A stretch of 35,769 nucleotides of DNA. It comes from Pseudomonas botevensis. Lineage in GTDB: Bacteria; Pseudomonadota; Gammaproteobacteria; Pseudomonadales; Pseudomonadaceae. Location: the NCBI RefSeq assembly GCF_019145475.1, contig NZ_JAHTKI010000035.1, positions 1 to 35,769 on the forward strand, written 5' to 3'. Made by a program: the position numbers and the translations under genes. The notes beneath the pieces are model-generated. The model worked only from the letters and a program-made list of their open reading frames with translations, made no database searches and was not told where the DNA came from. Of this stretch, positions 8,405 to 15,947 are shown piece after piece; position 1 is the stretch's first letter; each line of letters starts with the position of its first letter.

Positions 8405-9201
8405 TCGCTTTTGTCCTTGTTCAAAATGTTGGCGACCCAGGTCAGGACCAGCACGAAAAAGAAGTAGGAAATCACCAGCGCACTGGTGAAGTGGCCGCTG
8501 CTGTTACGCATGTTGTTGAGGTAGACCTGCAGGGTTTCGTAGCGGGTGCCGACCAGGATGTTGGCGAACACGAACTCGCCGAACAGGAACGAGAACGACA
8601 GCAGCAGCGCGACCATCAAGCCCTTGCGCAGGTTCGGCAGCACCACCAGCAACGCCGCTTGCCAGGTGCTGGCGCCGAGCAGTTGGGCGGCGTCCATCAG
8701 GTCGCGCAGGTTGATCGCTTGCAGGTTGTTGGTGATCGCCCGGTACATGAACGGCAGCGCCACGGTGAAGTAGCAACCGATCAGGATCCACGGCGTACCG
8801 ACCATCGCCAGCGGCCCGGAACCATAGAGCTGCAACAGTCCCACCGACGACACCACCGGCGGCACCGCGAAGGGCAGCAGGATCAGGATGTTCATCAGCG
8901 CGTCGAGTTTCGGAAAGTGGTAATGCACCACGAACAGCAGCGGCAGGATCAGCACCACCGAGAGAATCAGCGCGCCGACGCACACCAGCAGCGACTGACC
9001 GAACGCGTGCAGAAAGCGCGGATCGCTCCACAACTGGATGTACCACTTGAGGGTAAAGCCGCTGGGCAGGATGGTGGCTGACCAGCTGCTGGCGATCGAG
9101 TAGATCAGGGTGCCCGCCAACGGCAGCAGCAGGATGGCGAACAGCAGGTACACCACGACGCGGTGGTAGACACCGGCCGGGCCGGATTCAGCGCGAGACA
9201 T
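8401..9201 (-). CDS. ABC transporter permease 2 (PotC-like inner-membrane subunit)
   Basis: A 266-residue inner-membrane protein with about six hydrophobic segments, beginning YLLFAILLLPLAGTLIYSI. The EAA loop that docks the ATPase is DAAQLLGASTWQAALLVVLP (about 167-186). It overlaps the end of permease 1 by 14 bases and the start of the ATPase gene by 4 bases, so all three are translationally coupled. It pairs with permease 1 to form the membrane channel. Confidence 0.92.
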   Translation of the reverse strand: MSRAESGPAGVYHRVVVYLLFAILLLPLAGTLIYSIASSWSATILPSGFTLKWYIQLWSDPRFLHAFGQSLLVCVGALILSVVLILPLLFVVHYHFPKLDALMNILILLPFAVPPVVSSVGLLQLYGSGPLAMVGTPWILIGCYFTVALPFMYRAITNNLQAINLRDLMDAAQLLGASTWQAALLVVLPNLRKGLMVALLLSFSFLFGEFVFANILVGTRYETLQVYLNNMRNSSGHFTSALVISYFFFVLVLTWVANILNKDKSE

Positions 9202-10024
9202 GGTAGCTCCTCTTCAGCAGCAGTTGATGCACGACGGTCACCACGGTCATCAGCGCCACCAGCACCACGGCCAGGGCGCTGGCCATGTTCGGATCCAGGG
9301 AAATATCGCCGGAGACCATCGCCGCGATGCGGATCGGCAATACGTTGAAGTTGCCGGTGGTCAGCGCGTAGACCGTGGCGTAGGCGCCGAGGGCGTTGGC
9401 GAGCAGGATCACGAAAGTGCCGAGCAGAGCGGGGGTCAGCACCGGCAGGCCGATGTGCCGCCAGAACTGCCAGCCGCTGGCACCGAGCAGCGCGGCCGAT
9501 TCGCGCCAGTCTTCACGCAGGGCGTCGAAGGCCGGGTAGAGCAGCAGCACGCCAAGGGGAATCTGGAAATAGGTGTAGAGAATGATCAACCCGGTTTTCG
9601 AGTACAGGTTGAAGTCCTGAATGATTCCGGCCTGCTTCAGCATGATGGTGAAGCTGCCGTTGAACCCGAGCAGGATGATGAACGCGAAGGCCAGGGGCAC
9701 GCCGGCGAAGTTGCTGGTCATGTTGGCGAACGCGTTGACGAAGTTGCGCAGCTTCGAATCGACCCGACGCAGCGAGTAGGCGCCCAGCACCGCGATGACG
9801 ATGCCGAACACGCTCGACCAGAAGCTGATTTCGAGGCTGTACTGGATCGCCTGTAAATAGAACTTCGAACTGAAGATCTTGCTGAAGTTGGCCAGGCCCC
9901 AACCGAACTCTTCCGATTGCAGGCTGTTGATCATCACCCAGACCAGCGGGGCGATTTCGAACACGATAAAGAACAGGGCGAAGGGCACCAGGCACAGGGC
10001 GGCCAGCCATTTGCCACGCGTCAT
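9188..10024 (-). CDS. ABC transporter permease 1 (PotB-like inner-membrane subunit)
   Basis: A 278-residue inner-membrane protein. I place the start at the ATG at 10024 (MTRGKWLAALCLVPFALFFI), just 5 bases after the hydrolase stop, because a longer upstream reading adds an Arg/Cys-rich tail that overlaps the preceding gene. About six membrane segments are visible. The EAA loop is ESAALLGASGWQFWRHIGLP. Partner of permease 2. Confidence 0.92.
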   Translation of the reverse strand: MTRGKWLAALCLVPFALFFIVFEIAPLVWVMINSLQSEEFGWGLANFSKIFSSKFYLQAIQYSLEISFWSSVFGIVIAVLGAYSLRRVDSKLRNFVNAFANMTSNFAGVPLAFAFIILLGFNGSFTIMLKQAGIIQDFNLYSKTGLIILYTYFQIPLGVLLLYPAFDALREDWRESAALLGASGWQFWRHIGLPVLTPALLGTFVILLANALGAYATVYALTTGNFNVLPIRIAAMVSGDISLDPNMASALAVVLVALMTVVTVVHQLLLKRSYHVSR

Positions 10025-10029
10025 GGAAT

Positions 10030-10836
10030 TCACTTGAGCAACTCCCGGCACACAGGTTTGTCGTGGGGCACGCCGAGCAGTTCGCAGACAGTGCCGCAAA
10101 TGTCGGTCTGTTTTGGCGCGGCATCGGCGTTGAAGCTGAAGGCGTCGCCGAGGACGAACAGCGGCACCTGACGTTCTTCCGGCAGCAGGCCGTTGTGCGA
10201 GCGGTCGTTGTTCATGCCGTGGTCGGCGGTCACCAGCACCTGATAACCGGCGTCGAGCCAGGTCTGCAGGTAGTCCGCGAGAATGATGTCCGCCGAGCGG
10301 GCGCTGTTGCGGTATTGCGGGGTGTCGAGGCCGTGCTTGTGCCCGGCGTCGTCGATGTTCATCGGGTGGATCAGCAGGAAATCCGGCCGGTGGCGCAGGC
10401 GCAGGTTTTCTGCGTCGGCGAACAGGTGCGAATCCGGGTAGTGATCGTTCCAGTAGAAATGGCCGTGTTGGATCGGCAGGTCCGGGTCGTCGGTGTGACG
10501 GTCGCGGGCGTCCACGAACGGCGAGCGGTTATACAACTCACTGACCCAGTGATAGGCCGCCGCAGCGGTTTTCAGGCCGGCGTCACGCGCGTAGTGATAG
10601 ATGCTGCGCTGGCTGGACAGGCGCGAAACGTTGTTGTGGACGATGCCGCTGTCGATTGGTGGCACGCCGGTGAGGATGCATTCGTAAAGCGGTCGGGACA
10701 GGGCCGGCAGCTCGCACTCCAACTGGTAGAGCGCGGCGCGTCCTGCGCCGACATAAGCCTGCAGATGCCCCATGGCGTGACGGGCGACCTCGTAGTTGAG
10801 GCCGTCGAGCACGACAAGGATGACGTTGTGCTTCAT
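10030..10836 (-). CDS. Alkaline-phosphatase-superfamily (NPP-like) hydrolase
   Basis: A 268-residue enzyme of the nucleotide pyrophosphatase/phosphodiesterase fold, related to phosphonoacetate hydrolase and phosphoglycerate mutase-like enzymes. The expected metal-site residues are visible: D11 in VLDGLN, a probable Ser nucleophile S47 in LPALSRP (many relatives use Thr), D162/D163, H166 and H168 in IDDAGHKHG, and D205-H206 in TADHGMNND. There is no signal peptide, so it acts in the cytosol on an imported substrate. It is embedded in an ABC transporter operon, 5 bases before permease 1. The family cleaves phosphate diesters, monoesters or C-P bonds; which applies here is not shown by the sequence. 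Confidence 0.85.
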   Translation of the reverse strand: MKHNVILVVLDGLNYEVARHAMGHLQAYVGAGRAALYQLECELPALSRPLYECILTGVPPIDSGIVHNNVSRLSSQRSIYHYARDAGLKTAAAAYHWVSELYNRSPFVDARDRHTDDPDLPIQHGHFYWNDHYPDSHLFADAENLRLRHRPDFLLIHPMNIDDAGHKHGLDTPQYRNSARSADIILADYLQTWLDAGYQVLVTADHGMNNDRSHNGLLPEERQVPLFVLGDAFSFNADAAPKQTDICGTVCELLGVPHDKPVCRELLK

Positions 10837-10883
10837 AGGGGCAAAAACTCCGCGAAATTCAAGGATTCCGAAATCAGCTCAAT

Positions 10884-10985
10884 CCCCTGCGGGAGCGGGC
10901 TCGCTCGCGAATGCGTTGAGTCATTCAACAATGACGTTGTCTGACGCGGCGCCTTCGCGGGCAAGCCCGCTCCCACAGCAGGGGC
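10884..10985. repeat. REPIN (inverted REP pair) inside the transporter operon
   Basis: Two REP sequences in inverted orientation: GGGAGCGGGCTCGCTCGCGA at the left and its near complement (CTTCGCGGGCAAGCCCGCTC) at the right, with CCCCTGC/GCAGGGG-type ends and a ~40-base spacer. It fills most of the 157-base gap between the solute-binding protein and hydrolase genes. It is likely to form a long mRNA hairpin that raises expression of the upstream binding-protein gene relative to the rest. Confidence 0.85.
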
Positions 10986-10993
10986 TACAGCCC

Positions 10994-12061
10994 TTATTGC
11001 ATGTTGATGATCACTTCTTCCTGCCACTTCTGCGGCAGCGCCTTGGAGGTCTTTTCCCACGCATCGGCGTCCTTGATCGGGGTGACCTTCTTGTACTGCT
11101 CGTTCGGCAGCAGCTTGGCCTTCACGTCTTCCGGCAGTTGCAGGTGCTCGGCGCGGATCGGACGTGCGTTGCCGCGTGCCAGGTTGGTCTGGCCGGCGTC
11201 GCTGAAGATGTATTCGCGGGTCAGCTTGGCGGCGTTCGGGTTTTTCGCGTACTTGTTGATGATGGTGGTGTAGCCGGAAATCACCGAGCCGTCGGACGGA
11301 ATCAGCACCACGTAGTCATCCGGTTTGGCCATCTTGGCCTTGTAGCTCAGGCCGTTGAAATCCCAGACCACGCCGACTTCGACTTCGCCTTTTTCCATGG
11401 TGGCGATGGTCGGGTTGGCGAGCGACAGACGACCCTGCTTGGCGATGTCGGCGAACAGCAGCAGCGCAGGCTGCAGGTTCTTCTCGTCGCCACCGTTGGC
11501 CAGTGCAGCGGCGAGCACGCCGTTGGCGGCTTGCGCGGCAGTGCCTACGTCACCGATGGAAACCTTGTATTTGCCGCCCTTGAGGTCAGCCCATTTGGTC
11601 GGTATTTCGGAGCCGTGCAGCAGCGACTTGTTGACGATGAAGGCGATGGTGCCGGTGTAGGCCAGCGCCCAGTTGCCATCCTTGTCCTTGGCCCATGCCG
11701 GCACTTGATCCCAGGTGCTTGGCTTGTACGGTTGCGTGACGCCTTGCTTGACCGCGATCGGGCCGAAGGCCGCGCCGACGTCGCCGATGTCAGCGGTGGC
11801 GTTGTCTTTTTCGGCAGCGAACTTGGCGATTTCCTGGGCCGAACTCATGTCGGTGTCGACGTGTTTCAGACCGTAGTTTTTCGCCAGGTCTTCCCAGGTG
11901 CCTTTCCAGTTGGCCCAGTCATCGGGCATGCCGACGCTGTTGACGGCGCCTTCCGCTTTCGCAGCGGCTTCCAGGGTTTTCAGATCGGTGTCGGCCGCCA
12001 TGGCGGCGGTACACATGGCAATGGTCGAGCCTAACAGTGATGCCAGGAAAAGCTGTTTCAT
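10994..12061 (-). CDS. ABC transporter periplasmic solute-binding protein
   Basis: A 355-residue periplasmic protein with a signal peptide MKQLFLASLLGSTIAMCTAA ending AMA-ADTD. It belongs to the extracellular solute-binding class that includes PotD, iron and phosphonate binders (SNAINS-like opening EAAAKAEGAVNSVGMPDDW, later VGVVWDFNGLSYKAKM and YIFSDAGQTNLARGNARPIR). It is the first gene of the operon hydrolase-permease-permease-ATPase-HAD and is divergent from a HutC-type regulator. The ligand is not evident from sequence; operon content suggests an organophosphorus compound such as a phosphonate or phosphodiester. Position resembles PA3250 as I recall it. Confidence 0.92.
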   Translation of the reverse strand: MKQLFLASLLGSTIAMCTAAMAADTDLKTLEAAAKAEGAVNSVGMPDDWANWKGTWEDLAKNYGLKHVDTDMSSAQEIAKFAAEKDNATADIGDVGAAFGPIAVKQGVTQPYKPSTWDQVPAWAKDKDGNWALAYTGTIAFIVNKSLLHGSEIPTKWADLKGGKYKVSIGDVGTAAQAANGVLAAALANGGDEKNLQPALLLFADIAKQGRLSLANPTIATMEKGEVEVGVVWDFNGLSYKAKMAKPDDYVVLIPSDGSVISGYTTIINKYAKNPNAAKLTREYIFSDAGQTNLARGNARPIRAEHLQLPEDVKAKLLPNEQYKKVTPIKDADAWEKTSKALPQKWQEEVIINMQ

Positions 12062-12108
12062 TCCGAAGCTCCTTGGGTCGTGTTCAACGCTGCGATTGCG
12101 GTTTGTGT

Positions 12109-12120
12109 TGGTCTAGGTCA
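12109..12120. promoter_or_regulatory. Candidate GntR/HutC operator in front of the transporter operon
   Basis: TGGTCTAGGTCA matches the HutC-subfamily consensus GTNTANAC in most positions and shares TGGTCTAG with the site in front of the regulator gene. It sits about 48 bases upstream of the binding-protein ATG, just downstream of the inferred -10 (12135-12140), where a bound repressor would block transcription. Confidence 0.6.
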
Positions 12121-12134
12121 GCAATACCTGAGCC

Positions 12135-12168
12135 AATTTAAGGGGGCAGGATGACACTTTGATGTCGG
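12135..12168 (-). promoter_or_regulatory. Candidate Pho box plus -10 for the transporter operon
   Basis: On the minus strand CCGACAT-CAAA-GTGTCAT (12168-12151) resembles the PhoB direct repeat CTGTCAT-N4-CTGTCAT (5/7 and 6/7 matches, correct 4-base spacing). Ten bases later comes TAAATT (12140-12135) as a possible -10, the spacing usual in PhoB-activated promoters. Confidence 0.4.
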
Positions 12169-12300
12169 TGATCGTCCCGAAGGCCTTTTATTTGCCCGGT
12201 ATCGACGGCTGCCCGATAAGCGTAGACCAAGCGCAAAACCCCGCAGGGCAAGGGACTTGGCCGATGTATTGCAAGCCGTGAGAGTGACCGTTCGGTAGTT

Positions 12301-12334
12301 TTGTCATCTCTCGGTCATCTGCACTGCCTAGGCT
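12301..12334 (+). promoter_or_regulatory. Candidate Pho box plus -10 for the GntR gene
   Basis: TTGTCAT-CTCT-CGGTCAT (12301-12318) matches the PhoB direct repeat in 6/7 and 6/7 positions with a 4-base spacer. TAGGCT follows after ten bases as a weak -10. It points toward the regulator gene and mirrors the box facing the transporter operon. Confidence 0.45.
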
Positions 12335-12386
12335 TGCAGCACGACCAAGCGGCGCGACAGCTGTGCGGTTTTGCCCCGAAACAGTG

Positions 12387-12400
12387 CTGGTCTAGTCCAG
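12387..12400. promoter_or_regulatory. Candidate GntR/HutC operator in front of the regulator gene
   Basis: CTGGTCTAGTCCAG is a palindrome with one mismatched pair around a central CTAG. It resembles PhnF-type operators (TGGTNTAGACCA, from memory). It ends 13 bases before the regulator ATG, implying autoregulation. Confidence 0.65.
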
Positions 12401-12413
12401 ATAGGTAACGTTG

Positions 12414-13127
12414 ATGCGTGATGAGGCAACAAAAGCGGTGACAGCCATCGGCCAGATCCTGCAGGAGCAACTCGACCACGGCCTGCTGGCGCCCGGCAGC
12501 AAGTTGCCGGCCGAGCGCAAGCTCAGTGAGTTGTTCGGCACGACCCGGATCACGGTGCGTGAGGCGTTGTTGCAACTGGAGGCTCAGGGTCAGATTTATC
12601 GCGAGGAGCGCCGTGGCTGGTTCGTTTCGCCGCCGCGCCTGGCCTACAACCTGATGCAGCGCAGCCACTTCCACGCGATGGTCAGTGCCCAGGGGCGGGT
12701 GCCGTCGACCGAGGTGATTTCGGCGCGGCTGCAACCGGCGTCGGCGGCCATTTGTGCGTTGTTGCAGTTGCCGGCGTTGTCGAGCGTGATTCAGATCTGC
12801 CGGTCGCGGCGGATCGATGGGCGGTTGGTGTTGTATGTGGAGCATTATCTGAATCCGCAGTTTTTTCCGGGGATTCTGGCGTTCGATTTGAATCAGTCGA
12901 TTACCGAGCTGTATGCGCGGCATTACGATTTGCACTACGGGCGGGTGCGGTTCGAGATTGTGCCGACGTCGCTGTCGGTGGATGCGGCGGCGGCTTTGCG
13001 GGTATCGGTGGGGAGTCCGGGGTTACGGATTGCTCGGGTCAATTATGATCAGCATCAGCGGTTGATTGATTGTGATCTGGAGTTTTGGCGGCATGATGCG
13101 ATTCACGTTGGGGTCGATGTTGTTTGA
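12414..13127 (+). CDS. GntR-family regulator, HutC/PhnF subfamily (UTRA domain)
   Basis: A 237-residue DNA-binding regulator. The N-terminal winged helix-turn-helix (about 1-75) includes PGSKLPAERKLSELFGTTRI and TVREALLQLEAQGQIYREER, a textbook GntR recognition region. The C-terminal half (about 90-235) has the UTRA ligand-binding pattern, with VPSTEVISARL, VIQICRSRRIDGRLVLYVEH and a terminal acidic LIDCDLEFWRHDAI segment. I use ATG 12414; a TTG directly before it is also in frame. It is divergent from the transporter operon and has a palindromic operator just upstream, so it probably represses both itself and the operon until substrate is present. Position resembles PA3249. Confidence 0.92.
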   Translation: MRDEATKAVTAIGQILQEQLDHGLLAPGSKLPAERKLSELFGTTRITVREALLQLEAQGQIYREERRGWFVSPPRLAYNLMQRSHFHAMVSAQGRVPSTEVISARLQPASAAICALLQLPALSSVIQICRSRRIDGRLVLYVEHYLNPQFFPGILAFDLNQSITELYARHYDLHYGRVRFEIVPTSLSVDAAAALRVSVGSPGLRIARVNYDQHQRLIDCDLEFWRHDAIHVGVDVV

Positions 13128-13238
13128 TCTGGGGTGATTGGTCTTGGCGGCCTCTGGGCCGACCAGGTTGTGGGGTAATTGAGTACATATCCGTTTCTTC
13201 GGTAACGGCTTCTTATGGTTTCGCCCTTACGGCGACTC

Positions 13239-13266
13239 ACTTTTTTGACAAACGCCTCAAAAAAGT
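13239..13266. terminator. AT-rich hairpin, possible two-way terminator
   Basis: ACTTTTTTGA and TCAAAAAAGT form a perfect 10-bp stem with an 8-base loop (CAAACGCC). It is part of the larger repeat element between the GntR and MscS genes. Confidence 0.45.
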
Positions 13267-13495
13267 AAGCAAAAAAAGGCTTGCCCCTGCGTTCGGCCCT
13301 CGCAGGCTCGGGTTCCTTCGCTCCGGTGTCCATCCGGGGGCATCGCCTCCGGTTTGCTGCGCTGCACCTCCTCTCGATGTGTTCGACTTCGTCGAACGGC
13401 GCTGCGCGCCAACCCCCGGATAAACACCTCCACTCAGCCTGCCGAAGGGGCGGGTGGATCAAGATCAAAAGCTTTGTCGAGCTAACGCTCATCCT

Positions 13496-13523
13496 GGTGA
13501 GTGGTGAGTGGTGAGTGGTGAGA
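13496..13523. repeat. Tandem repeat, 7-bp unit x4
   Basis: Three exact copies of GGTGAGT followed by GGTGAGA, at the end of the structured intergenic element. Confidence 0.9.
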
Positions 13524-13558
13524 GGCGGTGGTGGGCTACCTGAGCTGTTTTTGCTTTC

Positions 13559-13583
13559 TTGTGGGAGTGGGCTTGTTCACGAA
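13559..13583 (+). repeat. Single REP element
   Basis: TGTGGGAGTGGGCTTGTTCA followed by CGAAG resembles one arm of the REPINs elsewhere in the window, with no inverted partner nearby. It is followed by GGCGGCCTTCGGGCCGACC, a hairpin that also occurs in variant form at 13145-13161. Confidence 0.6.
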
Positions 13584-13714
13584 GGCGGCCTTCGGGCCGA
13601 CCGGGTTCTGGCGGGTGTACGCCTTCTTCACTGCCACTTCGGTCAGTTCCCTCGCCCTCCGGGAGTGGGGCGCGATTTTGAGTTGATCCGGGATGAGGTA
13701 ACGACGCTAATCGC

Positions 13715-15871
13715 TCACTCCTTCGCCTGCCCGCCACCCGCCGTCATCACCTGCACATTCATTCTCGGCGTCGCCAGATCCATCCCGGCCTCATCGAGGT
13801 GTCGTTTCAGCGACAGGTTGAATGCCCGTGACACTTCCCATTGTTTGATCGGCGCGGTCTTGAAGCGGGCGCGCAGGATGGCGTTGCCGGATTCGAAGCT
13901 TTCCACGCCCTGGATTTCCAGTGGCGACCAGATGTTGCGGCGTTGCAGTGGGTCGGTGCGCATTTTCTGGCCGACGTCGCGCATGAGTTTGATCGCGTCG
14001 TCGATTTCCATGTTGTACGGCACCGCCACCCGGAAGATCGCGTAGCCGAATTCCCGGGAGTAGTTTTTGATGCTTTTGATTTCGCTGAACGGGATGGTGT
14101 GGACGATGCCGTCGATGTCCCGCAGGCGCACGGTGCGGATGGTCAGGCCTTCGACGGTGCCGAGGTGGCCGCCGACGTCGACGTAGTCGTCGATGGCCAG
14201 TGAGTCTTCGATGATGATGAACAGACCGGTGATCAGGTCGGCCACCAGCGATTGTGCGCCGAAGCCGATAGCCAGGCCGATCACGCCGGCACCGGCCAGC
14301 AGGGGGGTGACGTTCATGCCCATGTTCGCCAGGGCGACGATCAGCGCGATGATGAAGATCGCCACGAACAACACGTTGCGGATCAGCGGCATCATCGTTT
14401 GTGCGCGGGCGTTGGCCAGGCCTTTGCGGGAGCGGGTTAGGGCGTGGTGGACGGCGGTGTCACTGAGGATCCAGATCAGCCAGGCGAAGATCAGGGTGCC
14501 GATCAGGCTGAACAGTTTGACGCTGATGTCGTGGCCTTCGCCCTCCGCGAAGCCGATCAGTGATTGGCCCCACACGCGCAAGCCCAGTTCGATGAACGCC
14601 AGCCATACCAGCAGGTGAGCGAGGGTGTAGAAGAAGCTTTTCAGGCGTTCGGAATACAGCGCGTGGCGTTTGGCGCCGCGTTGCGGTTTGAGGGCGTGGC
14701 GGCGGACGAGGCCGTTGATGACCATGCACAACACCAGCAGCACGGTGCAGATCAGCGACTGGCGTAACGCGGTGCTGGTGTCGCCGGCGGAGACGAAGGT
14801 GGCGAACAGCGAGACGCCGACCAGCACCAGCGCCGGTACGTACCAGAAGCTGCCGAGGATTTCGATGGTGTCGCTGAGGGCGCGGCGGGTCAGGCGGCGG
14901 GACAGGGGCTGGTTGCGGATCAGGTGGGCGATCGGCCGGCGGAAGCGCAGGATGAACAGGCCGGTCGACAGCGCCGCGAGGACATTGGCGACAGTGGCGG
15001 CAGTGTGCGCCAGGTGTACGCCGAGACTGTCGATCAGGCGCGGGTCGCTCAAGGCTTCGCCGAATGCGGCAAAGCTGCCGATCAGCCACAGCGGCCGGAA
15101 TGCCTGATGGCGCAGGATATACAGCGCCCGGTGACGGTGCGGGCCGTCGAGCAGGGAAAAGGCGATCACGCAGATCGCCGAGAAGCAGGTGCCGACCACC
15201 AATGCATAGGCCAGCACCATCGCCAGGCTTTTGCCCAGCGATGACGGCAGGGCGTAGCTCATGTAGACGGTCATCACCAGGGCGATCAGCCACGGCCCGA
15301 GCTTGCGCAGGGCGAAGCGCAGCATGTCGAGGGCCTTGGGGTGTTGCGGCAGTTCTTCGGTCAGGCCGAAGCGCATGCGCACCCGATGCCCGAGCCAGAT
15401 CAGCGCGGCGGCGAGCAGGCTCCAGACCATCAGGATCACGGCGAAGCCGAAGATGATCGGCAGCCATTCGCTGGCCGGCAACATCAGCGCATACAGTTCG
15501 TCTTTGGCCTGGTCGAATTCGGCGGACCAGCGGGTGATCGGGCTGTCGGCGCCGGAGAACTGTTTCTCGAAACTGGCGAGGGTGCCGCCGATCAGGCCGA
15601 GCACGCCTTCTTCCGGAGTGGCCTGAGCCTTTTTGCTGGCATCGCGCAGTTTCTTCAGGTCGCTCAGCAATTGAGCGCGTTGCTTGTCGTTTTCCAGCGA
15701 CTTGATGACTTCGTCGAGGGACTGGCCGAGCGGTGCCTGGGCCTCGGGCTGGGTGTTGCCCGAGTTATTGAGCAGTCCCGGCAACCCGACTGCCTGGGCG
15801 GGCGCCAGGGGCAGCAGCGTCATCAGGCAGATCAGCAATAGACAGGGCAGGGCAAAAAGACGAGCGAACAC
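13715..15871 (-). CDS. MscS-family mechanosensitive ion channel (large, KefA-type N-terminus)
   Basis: A 718-residue protein with a signal peptide (MFARLFALPCLLLICLMTLL then PLAPAQA), a ~100-residue periplasmic domain rich in Gln/Lys/Ala, about ten membrane segments, and the conserved MscS pore and beta domain (about 520-690). Visible hallmarks are the Gly/Ala-rich pore helix ending LLAGAGVIGLAIGFGAQSLV, then ITGLFIIIEDSLAIDDYVDV and GTVEGLTIRTVRLRDIDG. The C-terminus is cytosolic. The start is GTG at 15871, chosen because it gives the signal peptide. Members gate under membrane tension and release solutes on osmotic downshock; the length (MscS itself is 286 residues) places it with the larger multi-pass members. 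Confidence 0.92.
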   Translation of the reverse strand: MFARLFALPCLLLICLMTLLPLAPAQAVGLPGLLNNSGNTQPEAQAPLGQSLDEVIKSLENDKQRAQLLSDLKKLRDASKKAQATPEEGVLGLIGGTLASFEKQFSGADSPITRWSAEFDQAKDELYALMLPASEWLPIIFGFAVILMVWSLLAAALIWLGHRVRMRFGLTEELPQHPKALDMLRFALRKLGPWLIALVMTVYMSYALPSSLGKSLAMVLAYALVVGTCFSAICVIAFSLLDGPHRHRALYILRHQAFRPLWLIGSFAAFGEALSDPRLIDSLGVHLAHTAATVANVLAALSTGLFILRFRRPIAHLIRNQPLSRRLTRRALSDTIEILGSFWYVPALVLVGVSLFATFVSAGDTSTALRQSLICTVLLVLCMVINGLVRRHALKPQRGAKRHALYSERLKSFFYTLAHLLVWLAFIELGLRVWGQSLIGFAEGEGHDISVKLFSLIGTLIFAWLIWILSDTAVHHALTRSRKGLANARAQTMMPLIRNVLFVAIFIIALIVALANMGMNVTPLLAGAGVIGLAIGFGAQSLVADLITGLFIIIEDSLAIDDYVDVGGHLGTVEGLTIRTVRLRDIDGIVHTIPFSEIKSIKNYSREFGYAIFRVAVPYNMEIDDAIKLMRDVGQKMRTDPLQRRNIWSPLEIQGVESFESGNAILRARFKTAPIKQWEVSRAFNLSLKRHLDEAGMDLATPRMNVQVMTAGGGQAKE

Positions 15872-15947
15872 TAGGCGGTCAACCTCGCAAGGGGCGTGTC
15901 CGCCCGAGTGTACGAGGCCGTCCGGTGCAATGCGAGCCGGGCACGGA

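Larger units (their letters stand above)
13128..13714. other. 590-bp intergenic region with structured repeat, no supported gene
   Basis: The region between convergent genes contains, in order: a GC palindrome (GGTC..GGCC/GGCC..GACC, 13140-13165); an AT hairpin ACTTTTTTGA/TCAAAAAAGT (13239-13266); a long GC-rich stretch (13275-13430) I recall as a recurring Pseudomonas intergenic element, including the palindrome GTTCGACTTCGTCGAAC (13381-13397); a 7-bp tandem repeat; and a single REP. Open frames here (for example 13124-13423 and 13103-13492) have no ribosome sites and lie in repeats, so none is called. Confidence 0.7.

Noticed and set aside
7259..8467. 402-residue plus-strand open frame opposite the ABC ATPase
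   Set aside because: Lies over the ATPase and HAD genes, which have all expected motifs; composition is that of an antisense shadow.
13496..13523. Possible CRISPR-like repeat
   Set aside because: The unit is only 7 bp with no spacers; it is a simple tandem repeat.
13103..13737. Several small open frames in the GntR-MscS gap
   Set aside because: They overlap palindromes and repeats, lack ribosome sites and exist on both strands; treated as an intergenic repeat.
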